A stretch of DNA of 64,000 bases, taken from contig JBBDYN010000051.1 of the NCBI GenBank assembly GCA_040901465.1, positions 14,442 through 78,441 on the forward strand, in the 5' to 3' direction. Both the position numbers and the translations under genes were made by a program. Origin of the DNA: JAUSIF01 sp040901465. Lineage in GTDB: Bacteria > Pseudomonadota > Alphaproteobacteria > Rhizobiales > Xanthobacteraceae. The notes below the pieces were generated by a model. That model was not told the origin of the DNA. It did not search any database and saw nothing but the letters and a program-made list of their open reading frames with translations. Below are positions 1 through 8,493 of the stretch, one piece after another (positions within the stretch are counted from its first letter, which is position 1; each line of letters opens with the position of its first letter).

Positions 1-210
1 GCGGTCGCGTTCGCGGTGGCGCTGTTCCTCTTGAGCCTCACGGTATTCCTGCTGATCCTGCCGGTGCTGCTCGTGGCCGGTGCACTCTATTATCTTTTCG
101 GGCTTCCGCGCGCCGCGCGCAAGGGTGCCGCCGACGTCCAGATCATCGAAGGCGAATACCGGGTGGTCGAGCCGGAGAGGATCGAAGACGACCCGCGCCG
201 ATCGCCGTAA
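1..210 (+). CDS. C-terminal part of a small membrane protein, cut by the window edge
   Basis: The frame is open from the first base, so the true start probably lies outside the window; an internal GTG at 16 would give 64 residues. One strongly hydrophobic segment (about residues 1-30 of the visible part) is followed by a short basic stretch (PRAARKG) and an acidic tail containing EGEYRVVEPERIEDDP. This suggests a bitopic inner-membrane protein with a cytoplasmic tail. I recognise no family. It ends 6 bp before the convergent antiporter gene. Confidence 0.5.
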   Translation, partial: AVAFAVALFLLSLTVFLLILPVLLVAGALYYLFGLPRAARKGAADVQIIEGEYRVVEPERIEDDPRRSP

Positions 211-216
211 GCGCGA

Positions 217-1956
217 TTAGCCAGCGCTGCCCGGGTTCTGCGCCTGCTGCTTGTTCATCTCGGCGCGCCGGGCCGCGATCTCGTTGATCTTCTGGCGTAG
301 TTCGGGGTAGCGGGCGATGAACGTGTCGAAGTCGTCCTTCGTCACCACCAGGAACAGGCAGTAGTCGATCGCCGTCACGTCGGCGGTGCGGCGCTCGCCG
401 GTGAGCAGCGCCATCTCCCCGACGAAGTCGCCGGGGCCGAGGTGAATCTTTTTGTCGCCGATCGACACTTCGACCGCGCCCGACGAGATGAAGAACATCT
501 CGTCGCCGACGTCGCCGGCGCGGATCACGCGTTCGCCGGGGGCCGCGGAGCGCGGCTTGAAGAGCGAGAGCAATTCGGCGCGCTGGTTGGCGTCGAGATC
601 GCCGAACACCGGGAACTTGCTCATCAACTGCGCGGGCTGCAGGCCGAGATTGGCTGGCGCTTCGGACGCACGGCGAACTTCCGCCAATTGCCGATCCAAC
701 GCAGCGAGGCGCGCGCGCCGCGCCGGTTCGCCGCGCGCGATCAGTCCGAGGAAGGCGTTGATCCATTCAGTGACCGGTTTCACGAGCGTAAACGCAAGCG
801 GGTTGAGTGTGATCGAGAGGAGCGCGCCGGCGAGGATCAGGTCCTTGCCCTCCACGGGCAGCAACCCAAGCGCAATGCCAAGCCCGGCCAGAATAAACGA
901 AAACTCGCCGACCTGCGCGAGGCTCGCGGAGACCAACACGGCGGTTGAAATCGGATATCCCAGGGTGAGCACGATCGCGAACGCGACAAGGGATTTGCCG
1001 ACGAGGATGATCAGCAGCACCGCGATCACTTCCAGCGGCTCGCGGATGATGATGGACGGATCGAACAGCATGCCGACGGAGACGAAGAACAGAACCGCGA
1101 AGGCATTTTGCAGCGGCAGAGATTCTTCGGCCGCGCGATGGGAAAGCTCGGATTTCGCGAGCACGATGCCGGCGCAGAAGGCGCCTAGCGCGAAGGAAAC
1201 GTCGAAGAATTTCGCCGCGCCGTAGGCAATGCCGAGCGCCACCGCGAGGACGGAGAGCGTGAACAGCTCGTGCGATCCGGTCCGCGCCGCCTGGCTCAAA
1301 ATCCACGGCACGAGCCGAGGCCCGATCATCAGAATCAGTGCGCCGAATACGCCGACCTTGCCGAGCGTCAAAGCGAGCGTCAGGAGCAACTGGCTGTCGA
1401 AGCCGCCGCTGCCATTGGCGACCTTGCCGCCGAGCATGCCGGCAAACGCGGGCAGCAGCACGAGGGCCAGCACCATCGCCAGGTCTTCGACGATCAGCCA
1501 GCCGACGGCGATGCGGCCGTTCGCGGTGGCGAGCGTGTTGCGCTCGTCGAGCGCACGCAGGAGCACGACCGTGCTTGCGACTGACAGCGCGAGCCCGAGC
1601 ACAATGCCACCGCCGAGACTCCAGCCCCAGGCGGCGGCCACTGCGGCACCGATCGCGGTTGCGATGACGATTTGGCCCACGGCGCCCGGGATCGCGATCC
1701 CACGGACCGCAAGCAGATCTGCGGTCGAGAAATGCAGGCCGACGCCGAACATGAGGAGAATCACGCCGATTTCGGAGAGTTGGGTGGCAAGGGCCGCGTC
1801 GATCGAGACCCCGGGCGTATAGGGACCGACAAAGATCCCGGCGACGAGATAGCCGACGAGCGGCGGCAGATGCAGCTTGCTTGCGGCGAACCCGAAGGCG
1901 AACGCAAGCACCAGCCCGAGCACGATCGTGACTAGAAGTGTGGCCTCGTGCTCCAT
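217..1956 (-). CDS. CPA2-family monovalent cation/proton antiporter with C-terminal cyclic-nucleotide-binding domain
   Basis: A 579-residue protein. Residues 1-400 are a polytopic Na+/K+:H+ exchanger domain of the KefB/YbaL type, with family hallmarks such as LPPLVGYLVAG, GPYTPG and IGVILLMFGVGLHF near the N-terminus. In place of the RCK/TrkA-N domain of classical KefB, residues about 447-565 form a cNMP-binding domain with the phosphate-cassette-like GEMALLTGERRTADV. It probably moves K+ or Na+ against protons across the inner membrane, gated by a cyclic nucleotide or by the domain itself. A nucleotide cyclase gene starts 182 bp away on the other strand, which makes cAMP gating attractive but unproven. 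Confidence 0.85.
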   Translation of the reverse strand: MEHEATLLVTIVLGLVLAFAFGFAASKLHLPPLVGYLVAGIFVGPYTPGVSIDAALATQLSEIGVILLMFGVGLHFSTADLLAVRGIAIPGAVGQIVIATAIGAAVAAAWGWSLGGGIVLGLALSVASTVVLLRALDERNTLATANGRIAVGWLIVEDLAMVLALVLLPAFAGMLGGKVANGSGGFDSQLLLTLALTLGKVGVFGALILMIGPRLVPWILSQAARTGSHELFTLSVLAVALGIAYGAAKFFDVSFALGAFCAGIVLAKSELSHRAAEESLPLQNAFAVLFFVSVGMLFDPSIIIREPLEVIAVLLIILVGKSLVAFAIVLTLGYPISTAVLVSASLAQVGEFSFILAGLGIALGLLPVEGKDLILAGALLSITLNPLAFTLVKPVTEWINAFLGLIARGEPARRARLAALDRQLAEVRRASEAPANLGLQPAQLMSKFPVFGDLDANQRAELLSLFKPRSAAPGERVIRAGDVGDEMFFISSGAVEVSIGDKKIHLGPGDFVGEMALLTGERRTADVTAIDYCLFLVVTKDDFDTFIARYPELRQKINEIAARRAEMNKQQAQNPGSAG

Positions 1957-2138
1957 TGTCCCCGGATTCCTCAGGCGCGGCGTTTGCTAGTGCCATGCCG
2001 CCGTTGACACGGCAATGGCCGGCGCGCGTGCGGTGTTAACCGAGGCGTCGATGCAGCTTTCGTGCCGGCCCGCCGGGTCCGGGGCGAACTTGACAGGATC
2101 GGGCGGATGCCATCGATCTTCGCTGCGAGGTTGTTGGC

Positions 2139-4355
2139 ATGTCGGTTCGCGCCAGGTTTCCCTACATCCTGCTCGTTGGCGGCATCATCATCGCCGCAGT
2201 GCTGGTCCGTTATCTCGATCCGTTCGTGATCCAGGCGCTGCGCCTGATCGCGTTCGACACCTATCAGCGGCTGTCCCCGCAAGAATTCAATCCGGAGTTG
2301 CCGGTCCGGATCGTCGACATCGACGAAGGCTCGCTTGCCAACGTGGGCCAATGGCCGTGGTCGCGAACGGTGATGCGCGATCTGCTGGATCGGCTCGGCG
2401 CGGCGGGCGCCGCGGTCGTCGCCTTCGATATCCAGTTCGCGGAATCCGACCGCACTTCGTTGGAGCAAATTGCGCGCGGCTTGCCGCCGAATGAAGCGGC
2501 GCGCCTGGCCGAGGCCATTGCCGGCAGGCCAACGAACGATGAAGAATTTGCCGCCGCGCTCGGGCGCACGCCGGGCGTGCTCGCGACCGCGCTGTCCGGC
2601 GGCGCGGGAAAGCTGTCGTTCAAGCCAAAGGCCGGATTTGCGGTTGCCGGCGACGATCCGCGACCGTTCGTGCCTGCGTTCTCGAGCGGCGCGGGGAATC
2701 TCGGAATTCTCGAGCAGGCGGCCGCTGGCATCGGCTCGATCAATTGGATTCCCGACCGCGATCAGGTGCTGCGGCGCGTGGCGCTCATTTACCGCGTCGG
2801 CGACACGTTCGTGCCGTCCCTGTTCGCGGAGGCGTTGCGCGTTGCGCAGGGTGCTTCCACCTACGTGCTCAAGGCATCGAACGCGAGCGGCGAGACGGCG
2901 TACGGTCAAAGATCCGGCCTCAACCATATCCGCATCGGCGACCTGGAAGTTCCGACCGATCGCGACGGCGCGATCTGGATGAAATACCGGTACACGCGGC
3001 CGCAATCGTTCATATCCGCGTTCAGCGTACTGTCCGGCGTCGTGGAGCGGGATGAGATCGAAGGGAAAATCATTCTCATCGGCTCGAGCGCGCCGGGCCT
3101 GCTCGACCTGCGTGCGACACCGCTCGACGAGGCCGTGCCGGGCGTCGAAATCATCGCGCAATCGATCGAGCACGTCCTCGCCGGCCGGTCGCTGACGCGC
3201 CCCGATTACGCGCTGGCGCTCGAGCAGCTCATCATCGTCGTATTCGGAATTCTGATCGCGCTCGTGCTGGCGAAGGTTTCCGCGCGCGCCGCGGGGCTTA
3301 TGGGTCTGTTTGGGATCGAGAGTCTGCTCGTCGGCGGATGGCTTGCTTACAATTATCTCGGGCTGCTGCTCGATCCGCTCTATCCTGCGCTCGCGCTATT
3401 GCTGCTGCTCGCGGCCGCGACCTTCTATGTGTACCGGCAGGTCGAGCTGCAGCGAGGGGAGGTGCGCCGCGCTTTCAGCCGTTACCTCGCGCCAGCGGTG
3501 GTTGACGAACTGATCGCCAATCCGGAGAAGCTCGAACTCGGCGGAGAGATCCGCGAATTAACCCTTCTGTTCTGCGACGTGCGAAACTTCACCTCGATTT
3601 CCGAGCGGTTGAGCGCGGCAGAGCTCACGCGCTTCATCAACGAGCTGCTCACGCCGCTCAGCGACGTGATCCTGAGCAATCGTGGGACCATCGACAAATA
3701 CATGGGCGACGCAATCATGGCGTTTTGGAACGCGCCGCTCGATGTGCCCGATCATGCATTGCAGGCGTGCCGTTCGGCGCTGGACATGACCGCCCGCATG
3801 CAGGAACTGAACCGGCGCTGGCGCGAGGAGGCGGCGGCCGCAGGCCGGTCGTTCCGCGAGGTACGGATCGGCATCGGGATCAATACCGGCGATTGCTGCG
3901 TCGGCAATCTCGGCTCGGTGCAGCGGTTCGACTATTCGGCGATCGGCGACGAGGTGAACGTGGCGTCGCGATTCGAAGGGCTCGCCAAGGTTTACGGGCT
4001 GACCGCGATCGTCGGCGAGCGAACGGTCAAGAAGACGGAAGAATTTCCGGCGCTCGAACTCGATCTCGTGCGCGTGACGGGGCGCGAGAAGCCGACTCCG
4101 ATTTACACGTTCTGCGATCTGCTTGACGGCGATGAAAGCCGCGTTACGGCGCTGCAATCGGTGCACGATGAGTTTCTGTCGGCTTTCCGCAAGGGGCTAT
4201 GGGAGGAGGCCGAGGCGGCAATCGCCGAATGCAAGAGCATGGGATTTGCCGCGCTCGAACCCTATTACGCGGTATTCGCGTCCCGGATCGCTGCCTACCG
4301 GGTCGCGCCGCCGCCGTCCGACTGGGACGGCGTATTCACAGCCCACGAAAAATAA
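2139..4355 (+). CDS. CHASE2-domain class III adenylate/guanylate cyclase
   Basis: A 738-residue membrane cyclase. One N-terminal membrane helix (about 6-24) precedes a large periplasmic CHASE2 sensor (about 30-345). Three hydrophobic helices (about 352-432) lead to a cytoplasmic class III cyclase domain (about 470-640). The metal-binding Asp residues are in FCDVRNFTSISE (about 480) and KYMGDAIMAFW (about 523). The Asn and Arg expected near the transition state are in GDEVNVASRFE. The Lys of KYMGD favours ATP as substrate. It should sense an extracytoplasmic cue and make cAMP. The start is supported by GAGG 9 bases upstream. Neighbours are the cNMP-domain antiporter (divergent) and a DUF3307 gene. 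Confidence 0.92.
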   Translation: MSVRARFPYILLVGGIIIAAVLVRYLDPFVIQALRLIAFDTYQRLSPQEFNPELPVRIVDIDEGSLANVGQWPWSRTVMRDLLDRLGAAGAAVVAFDIQFAESDRTSLEQIARGLPPNEAARLAEAIAGRPTNDEEFAAALGRTPGVLATALSGGAGKLSFKPKAGFAVAGDDPRPFVPAFSSGAGNLGILEQAAAGIGSINWIPDRDQVLRRVALIYRVGDTFVPSLFAEALRVAQGASTYVLKASNASGETAYGQRSGLNHIRIGDLEVPTDRDGAIWMKYRYTRPQSFISAFSVLSGVVERDEIEGKIILIGSSAPGLLDLRATPLDEAVPGVEIIAQSIEHVLAGRSLTRPDYALALEQLIIVVFGILIALVLAKVSARAAGLMGLFGIESLLVGGWLAYNYLGLLLDPLYPALALLLLLAAATFYVYRQVELQRGEVRRAFSRYLAPAVVDELIANPEKLELGGEIRELTLLFCDVRNFTSISERLSAAELTRFINELLTPLSDVILSNRGTIDKYMGDAIMAFWNAPLDVPDHALQACRSALDMTARMQELNRRWREEAAAAGRSFREVRIGIGINTGDCCVGNLGSVQRFDYSAIGDEVNVASRFEGLAKVYGLTAIVGERTVKKTEEFPALELDLVRVTGREKPTPIYTFCDLLDGDESRVTALQSVHDEFLSAFRKGLWEEAEAAIAECKSMGFAALEPYYAVFASRIAAYRVAPPPSDWDGVFTAHEK

Positions 4356-4423
4356 GTATAGATGCGGGCCGCAAATGTATCGAAGATGCCGGACGGACGA
4401 GCGCACAATAAAAGGATCGTGTC

Positions 4424-4816
4424 GTGAGCGGACAGGTGCAGTTGGTTCTTTTGGTGCTACTCATCTTGCAACTCAAGCATTTTGTCGCCGACTTCGTTCT
4501 GCAGACGCCGTATCAATATCTCAACAAGGGTATCTACGGCCATCCCGGCGGGGTCATTCACGCCGGCATTCACGCGCTCAGCAGCATGCTTGCGTTCTTC
4601 GTGATCACGCCCTCGTTCAGGCTTGGCGCTGCGGTCGTGATCGGCGAATTCATAGCCCACTACCACATCGATTGGCTCAAGGAGCACACCGTCAAGCGCC
4701 GGCAATGGGTGTTCCCGCAGGCCGAATTCTGGTGGACGTTCGGCGCCGACCAGGCGCTGCACCAGCTCACCTATCTCGCGATCGCGGCGGTGCTCGCGTG
4801 GGGCACGGGCCTCTAG
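4424..4816 (+). CDS. DUF3307 family membrane protein
   Basis: A 130-residue, mostly hydrophobic protein with the DUF3307 pattern: an N-terminal helix (LVLLVLLILQLKHFVADFVLQT), then YLNKGIYGHPGGVIHAGIHAL, HYHIDWLKEH and DQALHQLTYLAI. Conserved His and Asp residues lie inside or beside membrane segments. The biochemical role of the family is not established. The start is GTG, preceded by AAAAGGA about 8 bases upstream. It follows the cyclase gene by 68 bp on the same strand and could share its transcript. Confidence 0.85.
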   Translation: MSGQVQLVLLVLLILQLKHFVADFVLQTPYQYLNKGIYGHPGGVIHAGIHALSSMLAFFVITPSFRLGAAVVIGEFIAHYHIDWLKEHTVKRRQWVFPQAEFWWTFGADQALHQLTYLAIAAVLAWGTGL

Positions 4817-4854
4817 ATTCGAGGCGCGGCCAAGATTTCAAGATTGCGGAAAAA

Positions 4855-6003
4855 TCAGAAGCGCGAAACGAGCATCAGCGTCGTCAGGTGATTGACGTAA
4901 TCCCTGACCGCGACATTGGAATCATTGTGCTCGTAGCGGTAGTCGAGACGCAGGTCGGTCTGGAACCCCATCACGTGGTGAAAGATCATGGTAGCGCCCG
5001 GAACGACGGTCAGATCGCGGCGGTTGATTGTGGTTACAGGGAACGCAATATCCATCGTGGTCGCATAGTCGCGCTGCGTCACCGAAATATTGGCGCCGAC
5101 GGTGAGCCATTCGAGAATGCGGCGGTAATATTCGAGACGGCCGCCGTATTCGGTATAGCGTCCGGGCTGAACCTGTTCCGTCGGCGTGAACAGTGAAAAA
5201 CCGGTGCCGTTCATGGCGCTCCAACGGTACCAGGGCGAGGCGATGAAGACGTCGCTCGTGCCGATCACGTTGGGGAAGGAAAACTTGCCGGTGACGTCGG
5301 CAAAAAATCCGCTATCGGACGGGAAGAAGTCGTCGTAGCTGCGATAGCCGCCGCGCACACGGACGGTGTGGAACGCGCCTTCGAGATAGCTTTCGAAGGT
5401 GAGGTTCGCCGTCGCCTCGCTGTAGTAGAGGCGCTGGTCAAAGTACGATGCGCCGCCGCCGAGCGCGGCATGCATCGCAATCGCCGGCGTGACGTCGATG
5501 ACCGGGCCGGCATAGGCGCCAGCGTAGCCATAGCTCAGATCGCCGTTGTCGAAATAGACGTCGCCGAGAAGCTGGCCGATCGTGCGCCAGCGCGATGCGT
5601 CGCCGAAGCCGCGCTCGTCGCGCATCGTGAGGCGAGCATGCGCAAGGCCATCGTCATTCGCTCCGGTCTGAAGCCGGCGCGGGTTCGTCTCCCAGCTCGC
5701 ACCGAACTCGGCGACAAATTGCGTCGTATTCGGCTGCAGCTTGCGGCGGACGCGCTGCAAGGCGCGGAGCACCTGCGGGTGATCGGGATCGTTGACGAGC
5801 ACACGCTCATAGGCGGAGAGCGCCTTGCGTATCTCGCCGCGCTGCTCGGCAAGTTCGGCATAGCGGAAGTTCAACTCGGAATTGGTCGGATCGCGCAGAA
5901 TCTGCGCGTAGAGCTGCTTCAATTCGTCCGCGCCGGCGGTCGAGGCCAACAACGAGAAGGCGAGCCCGAAAACGGCGCACTGAAATAACCGAACCGCCCG
6001 CAC
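4855..6003 (-). CDS. TPR-containing outer-membrane beta-barrel protein
   Basis: A 382-residue exported protein starting with GTG. A signal peptide (about 1-25, cleavage near STAGADE) is followed by two TPR-like helical units (about 28-95; YAELAEQRGEIRKALSAYERVLVNDPDHPQ). The rest alternates short amphipathic strands rich in Tyr, Arg and Gly and ends in VSRF. A C-terminal Phe is the usual recognition signal for outer-membrane barrels. The layout resembles Slam/DUF560-like proteins, but I cannot assign that family from sequence alone. A promoter with an overlapping palindrome lies at 6059-6087. Confidence 0.7.
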   Translation of the reverse strand: MRAVRLFQCAVFGLAFSLLASTAGADELKQLYAQILRDPTNSELNFRYAELAEQRGEIRKALSAYERVLVNDPDHPQVLRALQRVRRKLQPNTTQFVAEFGASWETNPRRLQTGANDDGLAHARLTMRDERGFGDASRWRTIGQLLGDVYFDNGDLSYGYAGAYAGPVIDVTPAIAMHAALGGGASYFDQRLYYSEATANLTFESYLEGAFHTVRVRGGYRSYDDFFPSDSGFFADVTGKFSFPNVIGTSDVFIASPWYRWSAMNGTGFSLFTPTEQVQPGRYTEYGGRLEYYRRILEWLTVGANISVTQRDYATTMDIAFPVTTINRRDLTVVPGATMIFHHVMGFQTDLRLDYRYEHNDSNVAVRDYVNHLTTLMLVSRF

Positions 6004-6373
6004 ACCTGCCCCCGTGCGACCGGTCGAATCCGGTCACGAATTCTTCTTCTGATGCATGACCATACCGTTCCGTATGGCGAAATCCAACACGGTGCGGCGA
6101 AAGAGACAATGCGATGCGCGGCGGACACACAACTTTTGGGCGCGACTAATTATCGATTATTTTCATTAGCTTAGTAGATGTTCCGCCGGAGAGGAGGGGC
6201 CGTGCGCCGATGCCGTCTGTGGGAAAGCGGATGGAGCCGCGCCCGAGGACTGCTGCGGATTTTAAAGGGCTTCCGGCGTGCGGTGGCCGCGTCGCCGGCG
6301 CGCTCTGGAGTTCCCATGCGCCTTGGTGCAGAGAATGACGGGAACTCATTTTTCAGCGTGCGGCCAGTCACCC
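6004..6373. other. Intergenic region between divergent genes
   Basis: This 370-bp stretch carries the promoter/operator of the outer-membrane protein gene at its left end. An AT-rich patch (6147-6178) is the most likely place for the promoter of the rightward beta-oxidation gene, though no clear -35/-10 pair stands out. An open frame runs into the right side from 6278, but its residues look non-native (Arg/Pro/Trp-rich) until the GTG at 6374. Confidence 0.4.
6059..6087 (-). promoter_or_regulatory. Sigma-70-like promoter with an overlapping palindromic operator
   Basis: On the minus strand TTGGAT (6082-6087) and TATGGT (6059-6064) are separated by exactly 17 bases, a good -35/-10 pair. The palindrome CCATACGGAACGGTATGG (6060-6077; perfect 6-base arms, 6-base centre) fills part of the spacer and covers most of the -10 box. 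A dimeric repressor bound there would block RNA polymerase. The start codon of the outer-membrane protein lies about 55 bases downstream. A second small inverted repeat (ACCGG/CCGGT, 6019-6034) lies in the leader. Confidence 0.5.
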
Positions 6374-8482
6374 GTGAACACGAAGAACGCTTTCAGCCCC
6401 GTCAGGATATCTCGCGTGGGCCGGGTTGCCGTCGTCACCGTCGACAATCCCCCGGTCAATGCACTTTCCACCGCGGTCCGGCGGGGCCTCCTCGACTCCT
6501 TTCGCCAACTTGCCGGCGCGAATGACGTTGATGCGATCGTGTTGACCGGAGCGGGGCGTGATTTCATCGCCGGCGCCGATTTGCGCGAGATGACCATACC
6601 GGTGATCGACCCGTCGTTGCCGGCGGCGCTCGCGGCGATGGAATCCTGTCGGCAGCCGATCGTCGCCGCGATCGGCGGAAGTGCGCTCGGCGGCGGCTAT
6701 GAGGTGGCGCTTGCCTGCGACCTGCGCATCGCGACGCCGGATGCCGTCGTCGGTCTGCCGGAAACGAAGCTCGGCATCATGCCGGGTGCCGGCGGCACGC
6801 AGCGCTTGCCGCGTCTCATCGGCGTCGCCAAGGCGATCGAGCTCATCGCCGACGGGCGGCGCATGAAGGCGAAGGACGCGGCGGCGCTCGGCATGATTGA
6901 CCGGCTGGTCGAAGGCGATCTTGTTAGCAATGCGGCCCGCATCGCGCCGGGGACGCGCAAGCGCCGCCTTTCGGAAGAAAAGGTTGCCGCGCCCGATGCC
7001 GCCGAAGTCGAGGCGGCGGCGAGCGCAGCTATGAAGCGCAACAAAGGTGCGAAGCGCGTCTCCGTCGCGATCCAGATGATCAAGAACACCGTGACGCTTC
7101 CCTTCGAAAAGTCTGTCGCGATCGAGCGCGAAGCGTTTCTCCGTCTGCGCGAAAGCGACGAGGCGAAGGCGCTCGTGCATCTGTTCTTCGCCGAGCGCGA
7201 AGTACGCAAGGTGCCGGGGCTCGGCGCGCAGAAGCCGCACGACATCAAGCGGGTGGCCGTGATCGGCGCCGGCACCATGGGCGCCGGGATCGCGGTCGCG
7301 TTCGCCGACGCGGGGATTCCGGTGAGCGTCATCGAGCGGGATGCTTCTGCCGCGGCGGCGGGAACCGAACGCGTGCGCGCAATCTACAAACGGCAGGTTG
7401 AGAGCAAACGCATCGCGGCCGACAAGGCCGACGAACGCTTCGCCCGCATCTCCGTCGCCGACGACTGGTCGACGGTCGGTGCGGCCGATCTCGTAATCGA
7501 GGCCGTGTTCGAGGACATGAACGTCAAGGCCGACGCGTTTCGGAAGATCGATTCGCTTGCGTCGCCCGACGCGCTACTCGCGACGAATACCTCATATCTC
7601 GACGTCGATGCGATTGCCGCTGCGACGCGGCGGCCGGAGCGCGTGCTCGGCCTGCACTTCTTTTCGCCGGCCAACGTCATGCGGCTCTTGGAAGTCGTGC
7701 GCGGTAAGGCGACCGCGCCCGATGCGCTCGCGACCGCGCTCGAAGCCGCGCGCAAGATCGGAAAGCTGCCGGTGGTCGCAGGCGTCTGTGACGGCTTCAT
7801 CGGCAACCGGATTTTCGCGATGTATAGGCGCCACGCCGAATATCTTGCGCTTGATGGCGCGCCGTTCGAGGCGATCGACCGGGCGGTCGAGAACTACGGC
7901 TTCGCCATGGGGCCGTTCGCGGTCTCGGACCTCGCCGGGCTCGATATTGCTTGGGTCATGCGCAAGCGGCGCGCGGCGAAGCGCGATCCGAACGAGCGTT
8001 ACGTCGAGGTCGCCGATCGGCTATGCGAGCAGGGCCGGCTTGGGCGCAAGACCGGCCGCGGCTGGTATCTTTATCCCGAGGGCGGTAAGCGTGTGCCCGA
8101 TCCCGAGGTCAGCGCGTTGTTCGAGGCGGAGCGGGTAGCCAAAGGCATTGTCGCGCGCAATTTCTCGGGAGATGAGATCGTCCGGCGGCTGCTTTCGGTC
8201 ATGGCGAACGAAGGCGCGAAAGTGCTCGCCGACGGGATCGCGCTGCGCGCGTCCGACATCGACCTCGTATTTGTCAACGGTTATGGCTTTCCAGCCGAGC
8301 GGGGCGGGCCGATGTTCGCCGCGGATTTGCGCGGTCTGCGCGATGTCCTGAAGGACGCGGAAGTGGCGGCGCAGGGCGGTGGCGCGGGGTCGGAGCCCGC
8401 ACCATTGCTCGTCGAATTAGCCGCGCGCGGTTCGAGTTTCGCCGAATGGACGGCGGGGCGGAAAGCAAGTTCGCAGCGCTGA
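6374..8482 (+). CDS. Bifunctional enoyl-CoA hydratase / 3-hydroxyacyl-CoA dehydrogenase (FadJ/FadB-type)
   Basis: About 702 residues from the GTG at 6374; the frame extends to 6278, but similarity to the family begins at SRVGRVAVVTVDNPPVNALS. The N-terminal crotonase half has the oxyanion motif FIAGADLREM and both catalytic Glu contexts (LGGGYEVALACD; LPETKLGIMPGAGGTQRLPRL). The dehydrogenase half starts near residue 294 with the Rossmann motif VIGAGTMGAGIAVAF and contains GLHFFSPANVMRLLE, followed by two C-terminal helical domains. It hydrates trans-2-enoyl-CoA and oxidises the (S)-3-hydroxy product with NAD+. No thiolase gene is adjacent; phaA lies 18 kb away. Confidence 0.92.
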   Translation: MNTKNAFSPVRISRVGRVAVVTVDNPPVNALSTAVRRGLLDSFRQLAGANDVDAIVLTGAGRDFIAGADLREMTIPVIDPSLPAALAAMESCRQPIVAAIGGSALGGGYEVALACDLRIATPDAVVGLPETKLGIMPGAGGTQRLPRLIGVAKAIELIADGRRMKAKDAAALGMIDRLVEGDLVSNAARIAPGTRKRRLSEEKVAAPDAAEVEAAASAAMKRNKGAKRVSVAIQMIKNTVTLPFEKSVAIEREAFLRLRESDEAKALVHLFFAEREVRKVPGLGAQKPHDIKRVAVIGAGTMGAGIAVAFADAGIPVSVIERDASAAAAGTERVRAIYKRQVESKRIAADKADERFARISVADDWSTVGAADLVIEAVFEDMNVKADAFRKIDSLASPDALLATNTSYLDVDAIAAATRRPERVLGLHFFSPANVMRLLEVVRGKATAPDALATALEAARKIGKLPVVAGVCDGFIGNRIFAMYRRHAEYLALDGAPFEAIDRAVENYGFAMGPFAVSDLAGLDIAWVMRKRRAAKRDPNERYVEVADRLCEQGRLGRKTGRGWYLYPEGGKRVPDPEVSALFEAERVAKGIVARNFSGDEIVRRLLSVMANEGAKVLADGIALRASDIDLVFVNGYGFPAERGGPMFAADLRGLRDVLKDAEVAAQGGGAGSEPAPLLVELAARGSSFAEWTAGRKASSQR

Positions 8483-8493
8483 GCTGCCGCTCG

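Noticed and set aside
767..1996. Long minus-strand frame inside the antiporter gene
   Set aside because: Arg-rich shadow frame in GC-rich DNA with no family features; the antiporter reads cleanly in another frame of the same strand.
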